DNA of 50,841 bases from Clostridia bacterium (GTDB lineage: Bacteria; Bacillota; Clostridia; Oscillospirales; Acutalibacteraceae). Shown one piece after another: positions 8,287 to 17,210 of the stretch. Made by a program: the position numbers and the translations under genes. Below the pieces are notes generated by a model, which saw nothing but the letters and a program-made list of their open reading frames with translations, was not told the DNA's origin and ran no database searches. Every line of letters begins with the position of its first letter. The first letter of the stretch is position 1. The stretch spans positions 1-50,841 of the forward strand of contig JAFQMC010000008.1 in NCBI GenBank assembly GCA_017421045.1, in the 5' to 3' direction.

Positions 8287-8552
8287 TATTTTCATATCCT
8301 TTCGTCCGGCAAACAGACATCAAAGGATCAGACACCTGCATGGATACAGTGCACATAGTCCTATTCGATTGCTTGTTCGCCTGTCTTCATACTCATAACA
8401 AATTGGGGCTTATTCGTTATACTGAGCTGTGAGAATTTTCCTCACACATATATACTAACAGATTATTTTTCATTTTTCAAGAGTTTTTCGAATTTTTGTT
8501 CGATTATTTTTAAAAAATCGCACCGCTGTGGAAATTCCATAGCGGTGTCTTC
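8287..8552. other. Intergenic stretch
   Basis: Apart from the terminator at 8505-8541 I see no gene. On the minus strand there is a short hairpin (TGTGAG / CTCACA near 8434-8450) and a TATAAC that could be a -10 for the coiled-coil gene, but no convincing -35. Part of it may be the 5' leader of that gene. Confidence 0.4.
8505..8541 (-). terminator. Terminator of typA-exonuclease operon
   Basis: CACCGCT and AGCGGTG arms extend through TGGAA/TTCCA to a 13-pair stem. CGATTTTTT follows on the minus strand, just downstream of the exonuclease stop. Confidence 0.85.
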
Positions 8553-9440
8553 TTACTGATTGTTGTTTTCTGATGTTTTTGAAGCTTCGTTTTCCTGGGG
8601 TTGTTCAGGCTCGATTATCTTCTTGGTGAACACAACACCCTCGTACTTCTGCTTGACAAAAACCTGTCCTGCAAATTCGTTTTTACATTCGGGACAGACA
8701 AAGAAAGCCTTGAAGCTGCGGCTTTTTACATTCCACTTGGATTTTTGCACACAGCGTGCGGAACACTCGGGACAGTCAAAGAACATCTTTGAGCGATCTA
8801 CCAGAGGATTCCTGATGTCGGTGATGTGCTTTGACTTGAAAGTGAGCTTACGGTAGAACTCGTCATCTGTAGAATCCTCAATAAACTCCTCCAGAACGTG
8901 CTTTCTGAAAATCTTTTTGAGGCATTTATAGCTGAGCTGAGCATCCGTGAGAGCACGGTGCTGTTCCCCATCCGCTGTAATATTCATAAGCTCTGCGCAA
9001 GTGCTGAGACCCAACTGGCGGGATGCACTGCCAACACCCAGAATATGCTCACAGTAGCTCTGCAAATCGCAGTAGCGCTTCATAAAGCTGAGCTTGCCAA
9101 CTCCTGTGAAATAGTGCTGATTATCCAGAAGAGCCAGAAGGTCTGATGTGCTCCATGTCAAGAGCACGCTGTCAGAAAGAAAATCTGCAAATGCCCTGAT
9201 TGCCTCGGTGTATGTGTTCTCCGCCTCCTGAAGCTCCTCAAAAGTAACGTTTGTGAGTTTCTTAACGTAGGGGTTCATAAACTTTCCTATCTGAGGTCTT
9301 ACAAGCATAGAGAAACTATCGATGACGTTCATGGAATCATCGATTTTCACTGCACCGAATTCAAATATCTCGTTGATGTATTTTCTGCGTTTTTTGCTGT
9401 AGGCAGAATTCCACTCAAGGTCGAGAATTACATAAGTCAT
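8553..9440 (-). CDS. DEDDh 3'-5' exonuclease with C-terminal zinc ribbon
   Basis: 295 residues. Exonuclease motif I is YVILDLEWN (D7, E9), followed by EIFEFGAVKI. A later HRALTDAQLSYKC supplies the His and final Asp of the DEDDh set, placing it in the DnaQ/KapD-like superfamily that degrades RNA or DNA from the 3' end. After about residue 215 a treble-clef-like segment carries two CPEC motifs (FFDCPECSARC and FFVCPECKNEF), probably a zinc ribbon. The ATG overlaps the TypA stop as ATGA, so translation is coupled to the ribosome-associated GTPase. That context suggests RNA processing, which is an inference. Confidence 0.88.
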   Translation of the reverse strand: MTYVILDLEWNSAYSKKRRKYINEIFEFGAVKIDDSMNVIDSFSMLVRPQIGKFMNPYVKKLTNVTFEELQEAENTYTEAIRAFADFLSDSVLLTWSTSDLLALLDNQHYFTGVGKLSFMKRYCDLQSYCEHILGVGSASRQLGLSTCAELMNITADGEQHRALTDAQLSYKCLKKIFRKHVLEEFIEDSTDDEFYRKLTFKSKHITDIRNPLVDRSKMFFDCPECSARCVQKSKWNVKSRSFKAFFVCPECKNEFAGQVFVKQKYEGVVFTKKIIEPEQPQENEASKTSENNNQ

Positions 9441-11257
9441 TTGCGGAAAGCCTTCTTCATTCTGAGTTCTTTGGAAAGGATTGTTTTTCTCATACGGATG
9501 GATTCGGGAGTAACCTCAACAAGCTCATCGTCGGCAATAAACTCCAGACACTGCTCCAGTGAAAGGATTGTGGGAGGAGTGAGCTTGAGTGCATCGTCGG
9601 AACCTGATGCACGGGTGTTTGTCATATGCTTGCGCTTGCAGACATTGACGGTCATATCATCAGCCTTGGGGTTCTCGCCTACTATCATTCCCTCGTACAC
9701 CTCTACACCGGGGCCGATGAAAAGTCTGCCTCGCTCCTGTGCCTGATAAAGTCCGTATGCCACGCTGTCGCCTGACTCGTGAGCAATAAGGGAACCCTTG
9801 TGGCGGGTGATGATCTCACCCTTGAGGGGTTCGTAGGAATCGAAAACGCTGTTCATAATACCGTTGCCGTTGGTGTCTGTGAGGAATTCGGGACGGTATC
9901 CCATAAGTCCTCGGGAAGGAATACGGAATTCGATGTGGGTCATCTGACCGTCACCGCGACTGCCCATATTTACAAGCTCGGCTTTTCTTGCACCAAGTTT
10001 TTCCATAACAGGGCCGACGTAAGACTCGGGTACCTCAATCATCAGGTACTCGATAGGCTCACAGAGGACACCGTCTATGGTCTTTGTGATGACCTGAGGA
10101 CGGGACACCTGAAACTCATATCCCTCGCGACGCATGGTTTCGATAAGGATAGAAAGGTGCAACTCACCTCTGCCCGATACCTTGAAAGTATCGGTGGAGT
10201 CGGTCTCTTCAACGCGGAGTGCCACGTTTGTCTCTATCTCTTTATAGAGTCTGTCACGGAGATTTCGGGAAGTGACGAACTTGCCCTCCCTGCCTGCAAA
10301 GGGGCTGTTGTTGACAATGAAATTCATTGAAACCGTAGGCTCATCAATCTTGATGAAAGGCAGTGGCTCAATAAGCTCTGTGTCACAGATTGTTTCGCCG
10401 ATGTTGATATCGCCTAATCCGCTGACACAGACGATGTCGCCTATTGTGGCGGAATCTGTTTCAACACGTGAGAGACCCTCGTATTCATAAAGTTTTGCAA
10501 TTTTGACTTTTTTCTGCTCGCCGTCAGCTCGGCAGAGTACCGCCTGCTGGCCGGCTTTGACAGAACCGCGCTCAACACGACCAATGCCGATTCTGCCTAC
10601 GTATTCATCGTAATCAATGTTGGAAAGAAGCAGCTGAAGTCCGCCCTCGGAGTCGCCCTCGGGTGCAGGAATCTCCTCTACTATCTTTTCGAAGAGAGGC
10701 TTCATATCGGTTCCTTTGCAGTGGTAATCCAGCATGGAGTAACCCTCGCGGGCAGATGCGTAGACCACGGGGAATTCCAGCTGGTCGTCATCGGCACCAA
10801 GCTCGATGAACAGATCGAGAACCTCGTCGATAACCTCTTCGGGTCTTGCACCCGTGCGGTCGATCTTGTTGACAACAACAATTACTTTCTTTTTCAGACC
10901 CAGTGCTTTTTTGAGAACAAAACGGGTCTGGGGCATACAGCCCTCAAAGGCATCTACCAGAAGCAGAACGCCGTCTACCATCATAAGGATACGCTCAACC
11001 TCACCGCCGAAGTCGGCATGACCGGGAGTATCGACAATGTTGATTCTCACATCTTCGTGCATAACCGCAGTGTTCTTGGAGAGGATTGTGATTCCGCGCT
11101 CACGCTCCAGATCGTTGCTGTCCATTACACGCTCTGCCACGACCTCGTTTTTGCGGAATATTCCGCTCTGTTTGAGAAGCTGGTCAACAAGTGTAGTCTT
11201 GCCGTGATCAACGTGGGCTATGATTGCTATATTTCTGAGCTTTTCGTTTTTAGACAC
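9437..11257 (-). CDS. typA: BipA/TypA ribosome-associated GTPase
   Basis: 606 residues, standard length. G1 is [10 protein letters not shown] (about 14-23), the switch I region lies around [17 protein letters not shown]3 is [14 protein letters not shown] and G4 is NKIDR. EF-G-like domain III/V segments follow, with a BipA-type C-terminal domain ([18 protein letters not shown]). It is a translational GTPase that helps 50S assembly and stress responses. The start codon is GTG with AAGGA 9 bases upstream. It is first in an operon with the exonuclease gene and divergent from the aconitase operon. Confidence 0.97.
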   Translation of the reverse strand: MSKNEKLRNIAIIAHVDHGKTTLVDQLLKQSGIFRKNEVVAERVMDSNDLERERGITILSKNTAVMHEDVRINIVDTPGHADFGGEVERILMMVDGVLLLVDAFEGCMPQTRFVLKKALGLKKKVIVVVNKIDRTGARPEEVIDEVLDLFIELGADDDQLEFPVVYASAREGYSMLDYHCKGTDMKPLFEKIVEEIPAPEGDSEGGLQLLLSNIDYDEYVGRIGIGRVERGSVKAGQQAVLCRADGEQKKVKIAKLYEYEGLSRVETDSATIGDIVCVSGLGDINIGETICDTELIEPLPFIKIDEPTVSMNFIVNNSPFAGREGKFVTSRNLRDRLYKEIETNVALRVEETDSTDTFKVSGRGELHLSILIETMRREGYEFQVSRPQVITKTIDGVLCEPIEYLMIEVPESYVGPVMEKLGARKAELVNMGSRGDGQMTHIEFRIPSRGLMGYRPEFLTDTNGNGIMNSVFDSYEPLKGEIITRHKGSLIAHESGDSVAYGLYQAQERGRLFIGPGVEVYEGMIVGENPKADDMTVNVCKRKHMTNTRASGSDDALKLTPPTILSLEQCLEFIADDELVEVTPESIRMRKTILSKELRMKKAFRK

Positions 11258-11291
11258 AATATCATTTCCTTAAATAAAATTCCAGTATAGG

Positions 11292-11306
11292 ATTATAACA
11301 CATTGC
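11292..11306 (-). promoter_or_regulatory. typA promoter (extended -10)
   Basis: On the minus strand TGTTATAAT is an extended -10 (TGn-TATAAT) about 35 bases before the GTG start. No good -35 is visible at 17 bases. Confidence 0.5.
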
Positions 11307-11388
11307 GACATAAAATACTATGGTAATATTATATGAAAATTATACTTCATATGGATAGGATATTAGATTACGGGAGAGTTATTTTTCC

Positions 11389-11417
11389 TTTACATTCTTC
11401 CTCTGTTGATATATAAT
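11389..11417 (+). promoter_or_regulatory. Promoter of acn-icd-rex operon
   Basis: TTTACA, 17-base spacer, TATAAT, 39 bases before the acn ATG. A second TATAAT overlaps just downstream. TTAATTGTTAA beside the ribosome site is AT-rich and loosely palindromic, but is not a full Rex operator. Confidence 0.7.
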
Positions 11418-11456
11418 ATATAATGTATTTTTATTAATTGTTAAGGAGGTATCTGT

Positions 11457-13394
11457 ATGGGTTACACTATTGCAGAAAAAATCATTAAAGCTCATCTTGT
11501 GGAAGGCGAGATGACAAAGGGTACTGACATCGCTCTGAAGATCGACCAGACCCTCACACAGGATGCCACAGGCACAATGGCTTACCTCGAGTTTGAGGCT
11601 ATGGGCGTGCCCAGAGTTAAAACCGAGAGAAGCGTGGCTTACATAGACCACAACACTCTGCAGACAGGTTTTGAAAATGCAGACGACCACAGATTTATTC
11701 AGTCCGTGTGCAAAAAGCACGGCATCTACTTCTCACGTCCCGGAAACGGAATCTGCCACCAGGTACATCTGGAGCGATTCTCAAAGCCCGGCAAGACTCT
11801 CATCGGCTCCGACAGCCATACCCCCACAGGCGGCGGTATCGGTATGCTGGCTATGGGTGCAGGCGGACTTGACGTAGCAGTTGCTATGGGCGGCGGTGCA
11901 TATCACATCACAATGCCCGAGATGGTAAGAGTGAACCTTACAGGCAAGCTTCAGCCCTGGGTATCTGCAAAGGATATCATCCTTGAGGTTCTCCGTCTGC
12001 TGTCTGTTAAAGGCGGTGTAGGCAAGATTATTGAGTACGGCGGTGAGGGTGTTAAGACTCTGACTGTTCCTGAACGTGCAACCATCACAAACATGGGTGC
12101 TGAGCTGGGCGCTACTACTTCTATCTTCCCCTCTGATGAAATCACAAAATCCTTCCTGGAGGCTCAGCAGAGAGCTGAGGACTGGATTGAGCTTTCTGCT
12201 GATGAGGATGCAGTATATGACAAGGTTGTTGACATTGACCTGTCTCAGCTTGTTCCCATGGCAGCATGTCCCCACAGCCCCGACAACATCAAGACAATCG
12301 AAGAAATCGGCGACAAGCCCGTTCATCAGGTATGTATCGGCTCCTGCACAAACTCCTCTTACCTTGACCTTATGAGAGTTGCTGCAATTCTTAGGGGCAA
12401 AACTGTACATCCCGGTGTGTCTCTGTCTATTGCACCCGGAAGCAAGCAGGTATTCAATATGCTGGCACAGAACGGCGCACTGGCTGACCTTATTGCAGCA
12501 GGCGCAAGAATTCTTGAATGTGCTTGCGGTCCCTGCATCGGTATGGGTCAGTCTCCCAACAGCGCAGGTATCTCACTTCGAACTTTCAACAGAAACTTTG
12601 AGGGCAGAAGCGGTACTGCAGACGGCCAGATTTACCTTGTATCTCCCGAGACAGCTGCAGCATCTGCGCTAAAGGGTGTATTTACAGACCCCAGAACTCT
12701 GGGTGACGCTGTGGATATCAAGCTGCCCGAAAAGTTCCTTATCAATGACAATATGATTGTTGAGCCTGCAACTGTGGAAGAGATGGACAGTGTTGAGGTT
12801 CTTCGCGGTCCCAACATCAAGCCCTTCCCCACTACCGAACCTATGAAGGAAACCATTGATGCTTCTGTAGCTCTGAAGGTCGGCGACAACATTACAACAG
12901 ACCACATCATGCCTGCAGGCGCAAAGATTCTGCCACTGCGTTCCAACATCCCTGCTATCTCTCAGCACTGCTTCACAGTTTGTGACAAGGAGTTCCCCGA
13001 GAGAGCTAAGGCTCTGGGTTCAAGCATCATCGTAGGCGGTATCAACTACGGTCAGGGTTCATCAAGAGAGCACGCCGCACTGGCTCCTCTGTATCTTGGT
13101 GTTAAGGCTGTGCTGGTTAAGTCCTTCGCAAGAATCCACAGAGCAAACCTTATCAACGCGGGTATTCTGCCTCTGGAGTTTGCAAACGAGGCTGACTACG
13201 ACGAGATTGCCCTCGGCAACGAGATCACCATGCCCGATGTACGCGACATCATCACAAAGGGCGGCGACGTTATCATCCAGAACAAGACCACAGGCAAGAC
13301 CATCACTGCAAAGTGTGAGCTGACACAGAGAATGAAAGACATCATACTTGCAGGCGGACTCTTAAACTACACAAAGGAGCAGAACAATGGATAA
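11457..13394 (+). CDS. acn: Aconitate hydratase
   Basis: 645 residues, matching the short monomeric aconitases. It converts citrate to isocitrate via cis-aconitate using a 4Fe-4S cluster. The cluster cysteines are in GSCTNSS (about 303) and CACGPCIG (about 360). The substrate-binding segments GSDSHTPTGGGIGMLAMGAGG and the swivel-domain motif NYGQGSSREHAAL are intact. TAAGGAGG precedes ATG by 7-8 bases. It overlaps icd by 8 bases. With icd it forms the oxidative TCA segment that supplies 2-oxoglutarate for glutamate; citrate synthase is not in this window. Confidence 0.96.
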   Translation: MGYTIAEKIIKAHLVEGEMTKGTDIALKIDQTLTQDATGTMAYLEFEAMGVPRVKTERSVAYIDHNTLQTGFENADDHRFIQSVCKKHGIYFSRPGNGICHQVHLERFSKPGKTLIGSDSHTPTGGGIGMLAMGAGGLDVAVAMGGGAYHITMPEMVRVNLTGKLQPWVSAKDIILEVLRLLSVKGGVGKIIEYGGEGVKTLTVPERATITNMGAELGATTSIFPSDEITKSFLEAQQRAEDWIELSADEDAVYDKVVDIDLSQLVPMAACPHSPDNIKTIEEIGDKPVHQVCIGSCTNSSYLDLMRVAAILRGKTVHPGVSLSIAPGSKQVFNMLAQNGALADLIAAGARILECACGPCIGMGQSPNSAGISLRTFNRNFEGRSGTADGQIYLVSPETAAASALKGVFTDPRTLGDAVDIKLPEKFLINDNMIVEPATVEEMDSVEVLRGPNIKPFPTTEPMKETIDASVALKVGDNITTDHIMPAGAKILPLRSNIPAISQHCFTVCDKEFPERAKALGSSIIVGGINYGQGSSREHAALAPLYLGVKAVLVKSFARIHRANLINAGILPLEFANEADYDEIALGNEITMPDVRDIITKGGDVIIQNKTTGKTITAKCELTQRMKDIILAGGLLNYTKEQNNG

Positions 13395-14598
13395 GATTAA
13401 AATGACCACTCCCATCGTTGAGATGGATGGAGACGAAATGACCAGAATCATCTGGTCTATGATAAAAGAGGAACTGATCCTCCCCTTTGTTGACCTGAAC
13501 TCTGAATACTATGACCTTGGACTCGAAAACAGAAATGCTACTGACGACCAGGTTACCGTACAGAGTGCTGAGGCAACTAAGAAATACGGCGTTGCTGTTA
13601 AGTGTGCAACTATCACTCCCAACGCTGCACGTATGACTGAGTATGACCTGAAGCAGATGTGGAAGTCTCCCAACGGCACAATACGTGCGATTCTTGACGG
13701 TACTGTGTTCCGTGCACCCATCCTTGTGAAGGGTGTGACTCCCTTTATCCCTACATGGACAAAGCCTATCACCATTGCACGTCATGCTTACGGCGATGTT
13801 TACAAGAACACCGAGATGAAGGCTCCTGCAGGATCAAAGGCTGAGCTGTGCGTAACAGATGCTGAGGGTAACGAGACCCGCTCCACAATCATGGAGTTCA
13901 AGGGTGACGGCATTGTGCAGGGTATGCACAATACTGACAGAAGTATCTCTTCCTTTGCAAGAAGCTGTTTCAACTATGCACTGGCTACAAAGCAGGATGT
14001 ATGGTTCTCTTCAAAGGACACCATCAGCAAGATTTATGACCACAACTTCAAGGATATCTTCCAGGATATTTATGACAATGAGTACAAAGAGAAGTTTGAG
14101 GAAGCTGGCATTGAATACTTCTACACCCTGATTGACGACGCTGTGGCAAGAGTTATCCGCAGTAATGGCGGCTACATCTGGGCTTGCAAGAACTACGACG
14201 GCGATGTTATGAGCGACATGGTTGCAACTGCTTTCGGCTCTCTGGCTATGATGACAAGCGTGCTGGTATCTCCTGACGGTGTTTATGAGTACGAAGCTGC
14301 TCACGGCACAGTACAGAGACACTACTACAAGCACCTTAAGGGTGAGGAAACCTCCACAAACTCTGTTGCAACAATATTTGCATGGAGCGGTGCTCTGCGC
14401 AAACGCGGTGAGCTTGACGGAAACGCTGAGCTTCAGAACTTTGCAGATATGCTGGAGAAAGCTACCATTGATACTATTGAAAGCGGTATTATGACCGGCG
14501 ACCTGTATCTTATCTCTTCACTTGAGAATAAGACAAAGGTGAATACACAGGATTTTCTTAAGGAGACAGGTAAGAGACTTGCTTCCTATATGAACTGA
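13387..14598 (+). CDS. icd: Isocitrate dehydrogenase, NADP-type (eukaryote-like class)
   Basis: 403 residues. The N-terminus IVEMDGDEMTRIIW and the segments ATITPNAAR, MWKSPNGTIRAILDGTVFR and WTKPITIARHAYGD are typical of the dimeric NADP-dependent class related to eukaryotic IDH1/2, unlike E. coli Icd. The catalytic segment DDAVARVIRSNGGYIWACKNYDGDVMSD holds the metal-binding Asp residues, and EAAHGTVQRHY the cofactor loop. It decarboxylates isocitrate to 2-oxoglutarate. Overlap with acn and an 18-base gap to rex indicate one transcript. NADP preference is family-based. Confidence 0.95.
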   Translation: MDKIKMTTPIVEMDGDEMTRIIWSMIKEELILPFVDLNSEYYDLGLENRNATDDQVTVQSAEATKKYGVAVKCATITPNAARMTEYDLKQMWKSPNGTIRAILDGTVFRAPILVKGVTPFIPTWTKPITIARHAYGDVYKNTEMKAPAGSKAELCVTDAEGNETRSTIMEFKGDGIVQGMHNTDRSISSFARSCFNYALATKQDVWFSSKDTISKIYDHNFKDIFQDIYDNEYKEKFEEAGIEYFYTLIDDAVARVIRSNGGYIWACKNYDGDVMSDMVATAFGSLAMMTSVLVSPDGVYEYEAAHGTVQRHYYKHLKGEETSTNSVATIFAWSGALRKRGELDGNAELQNFADMLEKATIDTIESGIMTGDLYLISSLENKTKVNTQDFLKETGKRLASYMN

Positions 14599-14616
14599 TT
14601 TATTCGGAGGAGCATT

Positions 14617-15270
14617 ATGAGCAAAACCGACAGACACATTGCCATGCCTGTTATCCGCAGGCTACCCAGATACTACAGATGTCTGTGCAATATGGAGCAA
14701 AACGGAATAGAGAAGATTTCCTCACGGGCACTGGCAGAGGCTATGAATATCACTGCTTCGCAGGTAAGACAGGATCTGAACTGCTTCGGAGGATTCGGCC
14801 AGCAGGGTTACGGCTATATTGTGTCTATGCTCCGCGGTGAAATCGCTAAGCTTCTCGGCATGGATTCAAAGAAAAAGACTGTGCTCTACGGAGTCGGAAA
14901 TCTGGGCAGAGCCATTATCTATCACTTCGATTTTGAAAAATTCGGTTTTGAGCTTTGCGGTCTGTTCGATACAAATCCTGAGCTTGTGGGCACAGAGCTT
15001 GGAGGACTTATTATCTCTGATGACGAAGAGCTTGAGAAGTTCACCGAGGACCACACTGTTGACGCGGCTATTCTTTGTATACCCACAACAAGCGCCGAAG
15101 AGGTCGTTGAAAAGCTCTATGCTGCAGGAGTCAGATGTTTTCTGAACTTCAACCACTTCGACATAAAGTCAAGATATCCCGATTGCGTTGTTGAAAATGT
15201 ACATCTCAGCGAGAGTCTTATGACGCTGGGCTATCTGATGACCGATAAATCAAACTCTGCTGAGGAATAA
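14617..15270 (+). CDS. rex: Redox-sensing transcriptional repressor Rex
   Basis: 217 residues. The N-terminal winged helix (about 1-80) includes ISSRALAEAMNITASQVRQDL. The Rossmann domain has VLYGVGNLGRAI (GxGxxG at about 92-97) and a domain-swap C-terminal helix. Rex senses the NADH/NAD ratio and represses fermentation and electron-transfer genes when NAD is abundant. CGGAGG precedes ATG. Being third in the acn-icd operon is notable: redox control of, or feedback from, the oxidative TCA arm is a plausible reading, although no clear Rex operator is visible upstream. Confidence 0.96.
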   Translation: MSKTDRHIAMPVIRRLPRYYRCLCNMEQNGIEKISSRALAEAMNITASQVRQDLNCFGGFGQQGYGYIVSMLRGEIAKLLGMDSKKKTVLYGVGNLGRAIIYHFDFEKFGFELCGLFDTNPELVGTELGGLIISDDEELEKFTEDHTVDAAILCIPTTSAEEVVEKLYAAGVRCFLNFNHFDIKSRYPDCVVENVHLSESLMTLGYLMTDKSNSAEE

Positions 15271-15300
15271 TCAATCGTATTCCCCGCAACAAAAAGTTAT

Positions 15301-15339
15301 CCCCCATAGGTACATGACTTGTACTTATGGGGGTTTTTG
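15301..15339 (+). terminator. Terminator of acn-icd-rex
   Basis: CCCCCATAGGTACA and TGTACTTATGGGGG form a 14-pair stem with one wobble and a 5-base loop, followed by TTTTTG. It also lies at the convergent end of the minus-strand operon. Confidence 0.92.
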
Positions 15340-15348
15340 TATGCTTAT

Positions 15349-15987
15349 TTACATAATCAAATCTGCAAGCTCCGTGAGATTATCAATAATCTCTGCATCT
15401 GTGACGGAAAATTCCTTTCGGCTCTGATGACCTTTTGTGTTGAGGATGCAATCGCAGGAAAGTTCTTTTGACATTTGCCAGTCTGCAACACAATCTCCAA
15501 TAACCACGCAACTTTCGGGGTATGTGGTGTTTTCTTCGAAGTATTTCTTCGCAAGGAAAACTTTGTCCCCTGCCTGATAGTCGCTTCGTCCGAGGACTGC
15601 ATCAAAATACTGAAGCAGTTGAATCTCACTGAGTCTTCGGGTTATCTTGTCAATGTTGGAGGCTGAGACGATAATCTGTCTTTTTCCCATTTTCTGAAAA
15701 CGAGAGAGCATCTCCTCAGCACCAATCATCACAGGATTCTTCTGAATGTGTTTTTCGTAGCCTGAGTCAAACTCTACTACGGCATCGCTGAAATCAAGGG
15801 TACCGGGAAGAAACACGGTTTCGTAGAACCTGCTTATGGGTGTGTCAACCGCCTCGTAATATCTATTGATGTCTATGGTTGGCTGATTCCTCTTTAAGAG
15901 CATATCGTTGACGGAGGCAAGTGCCGCCTGCACATCGTCAATGATTGTGCCGTTGAAGTCCCAGATTATTGTTGAGTATTCTTTCAT
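15349..15987 (-). CDS. HAD-family hydrolase (Gph-like) with DFN motif
   Basis: 212 residues. HAD motif I is IIWDFNGTIIDD: the nucleophile Asp10 is present, but the usual acid/base Asp two residues on is Asn12. Motif II is IIVSASN, motif III Lys falls around KVFLAKKYF, and motif IV is VVIGDCVADW. A cap domain (about 17-85) resembles phosphoglycolate phosphatases. DWNGT/DFNGT variants exist in clostridial HAD subfamilies, so it may still be active. AGGAG precedes the ATG. It is the last gene of the kinase-PqqD-ABC operon, 20 bases after the nucleotidyltransferase. The substrate is unknown; dephosphorylating something the upstream kinase makes is speculation. Confidence 0.82.
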   Translation of the reverse strand: MKEYSTIIWDFNGTIIDDVQAALASVNDMLLKRNQPTIDINRYYEAVDTPISRFYETVFLPGTLDFSDAVVEFDSGYEKHIQKNPVMIGAEEMLSRFQKMGKRQIIVSASNIDKITRRLSEIQLLQYFDAVLGRSDYQAGDKVFLAKKYFEENTTYPESCVVIGDCVADWQMSKELSCDCILNTKGHQSRKEFSVTDAEIIDNLTELADLIM

Positions 15988-16007
15988 CGTATCTCCTGTA
16001 GTAAATG

Positions 16008-17210
16008 TTACATTCTTAAATCAAGTCCCAGTACATCCATAGCTTTGCGTATATATTCTGCTTTGGCTGAGTCTGAGCTTTCCATATAATAATTAAGGTT
16101 AGCGGTTGTGATATTTCTGTCCTTGAATGCTCTTTTGAACCAGTAGGCAAAGACGTAGAAAGGATAGAGAAGTCTGTGATTTTTTGCAGACTCAAACCGT
16201 GAACAAATAAAGCTGTAGGGCGGAAATACTTTTCTGAACACATTACTCAGACCCGAGCGTTTTTTGCCTGTTCTCTTTTCCTCGCGGATTGCTGACTGCA
16301 AGAGAGAATTCTCAGCTGTGCCGAAAGTACAGCTACAGAGGATATAGTCTGCAGCCACCGAGTCTGTATCAGGGACACCGCCACCAAACCAACTCTTTGA
16401 AAGCTCCGAGATAATACCGCAGAACTTTGTAAGCCGAAGCTTTGTGAGCTCCTGAGATATGTACTCTGAATCAAGCTCTGTACTGTGGGCTTTCAAAAAT
16501 ACATACACATCCATTATAAGCCTGAGTCCTGCTCCCCCACCCTCCAGGTGCTTTGCAAGATGCTCCAGCATATAGATGTAGGTGTCGTTTATGCTGAGTG
16601 AACCTACACGGGTATCGGGAGGAGTGAGCACCTTGTCCCAGATATTCTCAAAGTATGCATGAGACGTTTTTGTGCTTGGAAGAAGCTTGCTATGAAGCTC
16701 GTAGTGATAAAAAGGCTCTTTGACAAAATCCAGCTGTCCTTCTATATCGTGCCTGAGAGTATATCCTGAGGATTTGAAAAGTTGGATTACTTCTTCTCTG
16801 TACTCCTGCCGATAAAGGATGTCTATGTCTGACATTGTACGCATCGAGGGTTCGGGATAGTCGTTTTTCAAAACAAAACCTTTGACAGGCACAACGTCAA
16901 CGCCGAGGCGGTCAAGCTCACCTAAAAGCCTATCGGTTTCCACCTGTAGATTTGCTTCATATATAATCTGCTCACGATATGCATTTCTGAATTCATTCAG
17001 CAGTTCAGTATCCGGCAGATATTCGGGAGCAAGCTTCATCAGGGCATAGTAAACCATACCTGTCACAGAATGATACTCTGCCAAAGAATAGACAGAAGCC
17101 CAGTCTGTATTCACAGCGGGCTTCTCGGGTTTTGTATCATTCAGTACACTGCTGAGAAGCTGTAACAGGTATGAAAAATTATCAGAATACTCAGTCTTTG
17201 CTCTTCTCAT
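16008..17210 (-). CDS. Nucleotidyltransferase-family protein (NTP_transf_5-like)
   Basis: 400 residues. An N-terminal helical region is followed by a minimal nucleotidyltransferase core: VDVVPVKGFVLKNDYP then SMRTMSDIDILYR, where D128 and D130 form the metal-binding DxD. The helical C-terminal half contains HLAKHLEGGG. This matches the uncharacterised nucleotidyltransferase family (PF14907 type) found as a tailoring gene in Firmicute lasso-peptide and related RiPP clusters. It overlaps the ABC exporter by 20 bases and has no strong ribosome site, so it is probably translationally coupled. The transferred group and target are unknown. Confidence 0.8.
   Translation of the reverse strand: MRRAKTEYSDNFSYLLQLLSSVLNDTKPEKPAVNTDWASVYSLAEYHSVTGMVYYALMKLAPEYLPDTELLNEFRNAYREQIIYEANLQVETDRLLGELDRLGVDVVPVKGFVLKNDYPEPSMRTMSDIDILYRQEYREEVIQLFKSSGYTLRHDIEGQLDFVKEPFYHYELHSKLLPSTKTSHAYFENIWDKVLTPPDTRVGSLSINDTYIYMLEHLAKHLEGGGAGLRLIMDVYVFLKAHSTELDSEYISQELTKLRLTKFCGIISELSKSWFGGGVPDTDSVAADYILCSCTFGTAENSLLQSAIREEKRTGKKRSGLSNVFRKVFPPYSFICSRFESAKNHRLLYPFYVFAYWFKRAFKDRNITTANLNYYMESSDSAKAEYIRKAMDVLGLDLRM

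Noticed and set aside
9437-11257. EF-G or LepA instead of BipA
   Set aside because: Length of 606 and the BipA-specific C-terminal region ([18 protein letters not shown]) exclude both.
11415-11450. Rex operator upstream of acn
   Set aside because: Only an AT-rich TTAATTGTTAA; the second half-site at proper spacing is missing.
11781-12410. 209-codon minus-strand frame inside acn
   Set aside because: Lies wholly antisense to a fully conserved aconitase; no ribosome site or domain.
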